Assembly: GCA_003446315.1 (NCBI GenBank)
Contig: DMBA01000128.1
Span: 1-9,471 of the forward strand
From: Ruminococcus sp.
GTDB taxonomy: Bacteria; Bacillota; Clostridia; Oscillospirales; Ruminococcaceae
Length of the DNA stretch: 9,471 bases
Direction: 5' to 3'
The position numbers and the translations under genes were made by a program. Position 1 is the first letter of the stretch, and each line of letters starts with the position of its first letter. The notes under the pieces were generated by a model that made no database searches, was not told the DNA's origin, and saw nothing but the letters and a program-made list of their open reading frames with translations. Below are positions 6,859 through 9,471 of the stretch, in pieces.

Positions 6859-7564
6859 ACAAGATCCGGATATTATTGATGTCGCATTTCGCACCGCCTC
6901 AGATGATGAGCTGTTCCGGACACAGCATCAGCCTGCCTTTCAACAGGATGAAAATGAACAGGCGCTGAGGGAATTGCAGCAGGATGTCATGCGCGATCCG
7001 GAACGCTGCTTCTGCCGCAACTGCGGAAAACCGGTCTATCGGAATGCCGGTGTCTGCGTCAACTGCAATTTTGTTATCAATCCGGCTGCACTGCAAAAAG
7101 GCTCACAGGTCGTCCGCGCACGCAGAGAAAAATATGAACGCGGACATAAGGTCATGAATTTCATCCGGAATCTGACCGGCATTGACCTGGAATCTCCGGA
7201 GCAAAAGCAGCGCTGGACAGTGCGTCCGCAGGCATATCATTTCCAGACATCCGGCAGCGTCTATTGCGTCAACTGCGGCTGTGAAGTCGATCCGGGCGCA
7301 AGTGTCTGCGTCAAATGCAATTATGTGCTGGATCCGGAAGCCGTAAACCGTGCACGCATCGCCGTTCAGGACAGAACTGCAACGCTCACACGCAAAGAAC
7401 TCATCAAGAGCCTGCTGATTCCGGGACACGGCTTCAAGCTGTTCAAACATTTCAAATTACGCCGTCCGCAGGTTGCAAATCCCGCACGGATCGCAGGTCT
7501 GTTGAATACGGCAATGATGATCGGTGCCATGGGGCTTTGCATTTACCTGATTATCTTTTCCTGA
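6845..7564 (+). CDS. Double zinc-ribbon protein with C-terminal membrane anchor
   Basis: This 239-residue protein has two CxxC-X10-CxxC zinc ribbons, with cysteines 57/60/71/74 and 141/144/155/158. Each equivalent pair is exactly 84 residues apart, and the sequence after each ribbon is alike (CVNCNFVINPAAL versus CVKCNYVLDPEAV), so the module was probably duplicated. An acidic N-terminus (1-54) precedes the first ribbon and a basic linker (about 91-130) joins the two. One hydrophobic segment (about 215-237) ends the protein, predicting a tail-anchored topology with the ribbons in the cytoplasm. Such ribbons usually bind Zn structurally and mediate protein or nucleic-acid contacts; no enzyme domain is seen. 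The ATG at 6845 has an ideal GGAGG six bases upstream; an upstream in-frame ATG at 6797 lies deep in the preceding gene and is not used. It overlaps the preceding gene by 14 bases and is the last gene of the operon. Confidence 0.9.
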   Translation: MERFEQDPDIIDVAFRTASDDELFRTQHQPAFQQDENEQALRELQQDVMRDPERCFCRNCGKPVYRNAGVCVNCNFVINPAALQKGSQVVRARREKYERGHKVMNFIRNLTGIDLESPEQKQRWTVRPQAYHFQTSGSVYCVNCGCEVDPGASVCVKCNYVLDPEAVNRARIAVQDRTATLTRKELIKSLLIPGHGFKLFKHFKLRRPQVANPARIAGLLNTAMMIGAMGLCIYLIIFS

Positions 7565-7586
7565 CTCGCAGATTTTGCGGAATTCC

Positions 7587-7615
7587 TTGACATTTCTGCA
7601 ATTATGTTGTAAAAT
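7587..7615 (+). promoter_or_regulatory. Near-consensus sigma-A promoter of the ATP-grasp gene pair
   Basis: A perfect -35 TTGACA (7587-7592), a 17-base spacer and TAAAAT (7610-7615, 5 of 6) form the strongest promoter in the window. Transcription should start near 7622, about 45 bases before the ATG at 7667. It starts only 22 bases after the stop of the zinc-ribbon gene, and no convincing terminator separates them, so some read-through is likely. Confidence 0.85.
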
Positions 7616-7666
7616 AAAATAGAAGGCTTTGATCGCCCGAATCATGATGCTTTGGAGGATAATGCA

Positions 7667-8557
7667 ATGGAATTTTACAACGGTTGGCTGATTGTCAACA
7701 GCTACTACAATCCCGCGAAATTCAACTCTCTCTATAAAGTTTTGCAGGAATCTGCTGAAAAAGCAGGTCTGCGTTTTTCCAAATGGACATCTGCCGAACG
7801 TGCAACCATAATCGGTTCACAGGCAAAAGAGCCGAAGCCGTCCTTCGTTCTGTTCTGGGATAAGGATATTCAGCTCGCAAAGGCAATGGAGCTTTCCGGT
7901 CTGCGTCTGTTCAACAATGCAAATGCGATCGCACTGGCAGATGACAAGATCGAAACAACCCTGAAACTCGCTGCCGCCGGCATTCCGGTTCCGGATACCA
8001 TTCCGGCACCCACCTGCTTCCCCGGCTGCAAGCGCGATAAGAACTCCGCTGTGCAGGCTGCAAAGATCCTTGGCTGGCCGCTGGTCATTAAGGAAAATGT
8101 CGGCTCATTCGGTCAGCAGGTTTATCTTGCACGCGATGAGCGCGAAGCAGAACGCATTCTGACCCATATCGGTGAACATCATTGCCATTTCCAGCGTTTT
8201 ATTGCGGACAGCAGCGGCAAAGATCTCCGTGTGACCGTTGTCGGCGGAAAAGCGATCTGTGCAATGGAGCGTCATTCTGCATCGAAAGCAGAATTCCGTT
8301 CCAATATCGGTGCAGGCGGTTCGGCATCGGCAAGAGCAATGACCCCGTTTGAGGAAAAACTCGCAGTCGATGCAGCGAATGCACTCGGTCTGGATTTCGC
8401 CGGCATTGATATCCTGATGGGACGCGACGAAAATGAGCGCTATGTCTGCGAGGTCAACTCCAATCCGCAGCTTCAGAGCACCATCGACACCTGCGGCATC
8501 AATCCTGCCACCAATATCATGTGGCACATCCGCAACCAGATCAAAAACGCAGAATGA
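7667..8557 (+). CDS. RimK-like ATP-grasp ligase, first of a tandem pair
   Basis: ATP-grasp ligases of this type activate a carboxylate as acyl-phosphate and join it to an amine, as RimK does when adding glutamate. The true substrate is not evident. The 296-residue protein is close to RimK length (about 300) and has the family order: N-terminal preATP-grasp domain (1-90), ADDK (91-94), Gly-rich ATP-binding loop IKENVGSFGQQV (141-152), DLRV (186-189), FRSNIGAGG (210-218), LDFAGIDIL (242-250) and the C-terminal metal-binding motif CEVNSNP (261-267), with Glu262 and Asn264 as expected Mg ligands. Catalytic residues look complete. The ATG at 7667 follows GGAGGA by seven bases; a TTG at 7652 lies within or before that site and is unlikely. 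Its stop overlaps the second ligase gene as ATGA. No typical graspetide precursor gene is visible beside it. Confidence 0.93.
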   Translation: MEFYNGWLIVNSYYNPAKFNSLYKVLQESAEKAGLRFSKWTSAERATIIGSQAKEPKPSFVLFWDKDIQLAKAMELSGLRLFNNANAIALADDKIETTLKLAAAGIPVPDTIPAPTCFPGCKRDKNSAVQAAKILGWPLVIKENVGSFGQQVYLARDEREAERILTHIGEHHCHFQRFIADSSGKDLRVTVVGGKAICAMERHSASKAEFRSNIGAGGSASARAMTPFEEKLAVDAANALGLDFAGIDILMGRDENERYVCEVNSNPQLQSTIDTCGINPATNIMWHIRNQIKNAE

Positions 8558-9375
8558 ATATGCATGCCGGTATCCTGATCTATACAGCCGGCGATGCAGC
8601 GCATAATAAATGGTTCATTCAGCAGCTTATCAAACATGCAGAGCCGGAAGGGGTAACTCTCCGGCTCTGCATTGCTGAGCAGAACTGCATCACGCTGCCG
8701 GACGGCTTTCAGCCGGAATTTGCGGTCAATCGCAGCCGGATCGCCGCGATCTCGGAATATTGTGAGGAAACGCTGCATATTCCCGTATATAACAGCAGAG
8801 CCGTCACGGAGATCACCAATGATAAATTCCGGACTTATCAGCATCTGCATTTGATGCACGGCATCCCAATGGCAAAAACATGGCGCATTGCAGCAGATGA
8901 TACCCTTCCGGCGCTTCATCCGCCGCTTATTGCAAAGCCTGCGGACGGTCACGGCGGTGCAGGTGTCACCCTGCTGCAAACAGACACCGATCTGCATGCA
9001 TATGCGGAAACCGCGCCGCGTCCGTTTTTGCTGCAAATACCCATGATCCTGCGCTGGGATGTCCGGATCTATGTGCTGAACGGCAGCATTTATGCCGCTG
9101 TTCTCCGCACCTCGGCATCTGATTTCCGCAGTAATTTCTCACTTGGCGGCAATGCAGAACTGATTCAGCCGGATGCTGATATGTGCCGGATCGTGGAACA
9201 GGTGCAGGCGATCCTGCCGCTGGATTTCGCCGGCGTAGACTTGCTGCGTCATCCGGACGGCGGCTATGTGCTCGGTGAGATCGAAGATGCCGTCGGCTGC
9301 CGCATGCTGTATCAATTGACAGACAAAGACCCGGCAAAGGATTACATCACTTACCTTTGCAATAAACTGAAATGA
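8554..9375 (+). CDS. RimK-like ATP-grasp ligase paralogue with altered metal motif
   Basis: A 273-residue paralogue of the preceding ligase, diverged mainly in the N-terminal half. Seen: NDK (89-91), Gly-rich loop AKPADGHGGAGV (127-138), DVRIYV (169-174), FRSNFSLGG (191-199) and LDFAGVDLL (223-231). The last shared motif reads GEIEDAVGCRMLY (241-253). Aligned with EVN of the first ligase, Glu242 is kept but Asn is replaced by Glu244. This could change metal binding or mark a distinct subfamily rather than inactivity. The start at 8554 gives an ATGA overlap with the upstream stop. It has no strong Shine-Dalgarno of its own, so translation is probably coupled; ATG at 8560 is an alternative. A 13-bp inverted repeat lies within codons 28-40. 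The two proteins may form a heteromer or act in sequence. Confidence 0.91.
   Translation: MNMHAGILIYTAGDAAHNKWFIQQLIKHAEPEGVTLRLCIAEQNCITLPDGFQPEFAVNRSRIAAISEYCEETLHIPVYNSRAVTEITNDKFRTYQHLHLMHGIPMAKTWRIAADDTLPALHPPLIAKPADGHGGAGVTLLQTDTDLHAYAETAPRPFLLQIPMILRWDVRIYVLNGSIYAAVLRTSASDFRSNFSLGGNAELIQPDADMCRIVEQVQAILPLDFAGVDLLRHPDGGYVLGEIEDAVGCRMLYQLTDKDPAKDYITYLCNKLK
8636..8672 (+). repeat. 13-bp perfect inverted repeat (hairpin) inside the second ligase gene
   Basis: ATGCAGAGCCGGA (8636-8648) is the exact reverse complement of TCCGGCTCTGCAT (8660-8672), with an 11-base loop. It lies in codons 28-40 of the second ATP-grasp gene and should form a stable, GC-rich mRNA hairpin. No T-run follows, so it is not an intrinsic terminator. 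A smaller hairpin (CGGCT-TTC-AGCCG, 8703-8715) follows closely. The repeat is seen; a regulatory role is inference. Confidence 0.75.
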
Positions 9376-9387
9376 AAGAGGGATCCT

Positions 9388-9471
9388 ATGCTTTCCATCC
9401 CAAGCCGTCTGACTGCCCTGCTGCTTGCAGTCAGTACCGCTGCTGCATTGCCGGCTGCATCTGCCGAAACC
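9388..9471 (+). CDS. Start of a secreted protein with signal peptide, cut by window edge
   Basis: Only 28 residues are visible. They form a classic Sec signal peptide: a short n-region with Arg (MLSIPSR), a hydrophobic Ala/Leu core (LTALLLAVSTAAALPA) and an AxA-type site, ASA before Glu-Thr (about residues 24-26). GAGG lies six bases before the ATG at 9388. It starts 12 bases after the second ligase stop on the same strand with no terminator between, so it is probably co-transcribed with the ATP-grasp pair. The mature protein is outside the window, so its function cannot be stated. Confidence 0.82.
   Translation, partial: MLSIPSRLTALLLAVSTAAALPAASAET

Noticed and set aside
7564..7584. Small hairpin (CGCA-GATTT-TGCG) after the zinc-ribbon gene as a terminator
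   Set aside because: The stem is only four or five base pairs and is followed by GAATTCC, not a T-run.
7616..7666. Riboswitch or leader peptide before the ATP-grasp pair
   Set aside because: The leader is only about 45 bases; no aptamer-like structure or reading frame is visible, only the ATCATGAT palindrome and the ribosome-binding site.
7667..9471. Graspetide (RiPP) biosynthetic cluster
   Set aside because: No short precursor gene with a core of Thr/Ser and Asp/Glu residues adjoins the ligases. Their motifs fit RimK-like ligases, and the following gene begins with a Sec signal peptide.

Overview
The window looks like chromosomal DNA from a low-to-mid GC Gram-positive anaerobe (Bacillota, class Clostridia). 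A Ruminococcus/Oscillospiraceae-type genome is my best guess. This rests on strong purine-rich Shine-Dalgarno sites, TTGACA/TATAAT-type promoters, a PcrA-type helicase with the Gram-positive C-terminal domain, a Bacillus-type LexA box, a xylulokinase gene, and Thr-rich or zinc-ribbon membrane proteins with no obvious model-organism counterpart. The genus is inference. I see no phage, insertion sequence, CRISPR, tRNA or rRNA.

Layout. Minus-strand block (1-4269): transcription starts in the central intergenic region and runs leftward through pcrA (1806-4187). Its stop overlaps the start of an unrecognised five-span membrane protein (448-1809) as ATGA. After a 115-base gap comes the 5' part of a xylulokinase gene (xylB, 1-332) that runs off the window. 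The control region (about 4188-4493) is divergent. It holds a pcrA promoter, a leader able to fold into a long stem-loop, a full match to the Bacillus-type LexA/SOS operator, and a promoter for the rightward genes.

Plus-strand block A (4440-7564): three overlapping genes form a compact operon. They encode an AI-2E-family (PF01594-type) permease, an unknown five-span membrane protein with an extracytoplasmic C-terminal domain, and a tail-anchored protein with two duplicated zinc ribbons. Plus-strand block B (7587 to the end): a near-consensus promoter drives two adjacent, paralogous RimK-like ATP-grasp ligases (ATGA overlap), followed 12 bases later by the start of a secreted protein with a signal peptide, cut by the window edge.

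How the genes may work together. The SOS-type box suggests that DNA-damage control could extend to pcrA, and perhaps to the membrane protein translated with it. The paired ATP-grasp ligases are the most likely site of undescribed biochemistry. The first keeps the canonical E-x-N metal-binding motif, while the second has E-x-E, so they may act as a heteromeric or sequential peptide/amino-acid ligase. The second gene also carries a 13-bp perfect inverted repeat inside its coding sequence.
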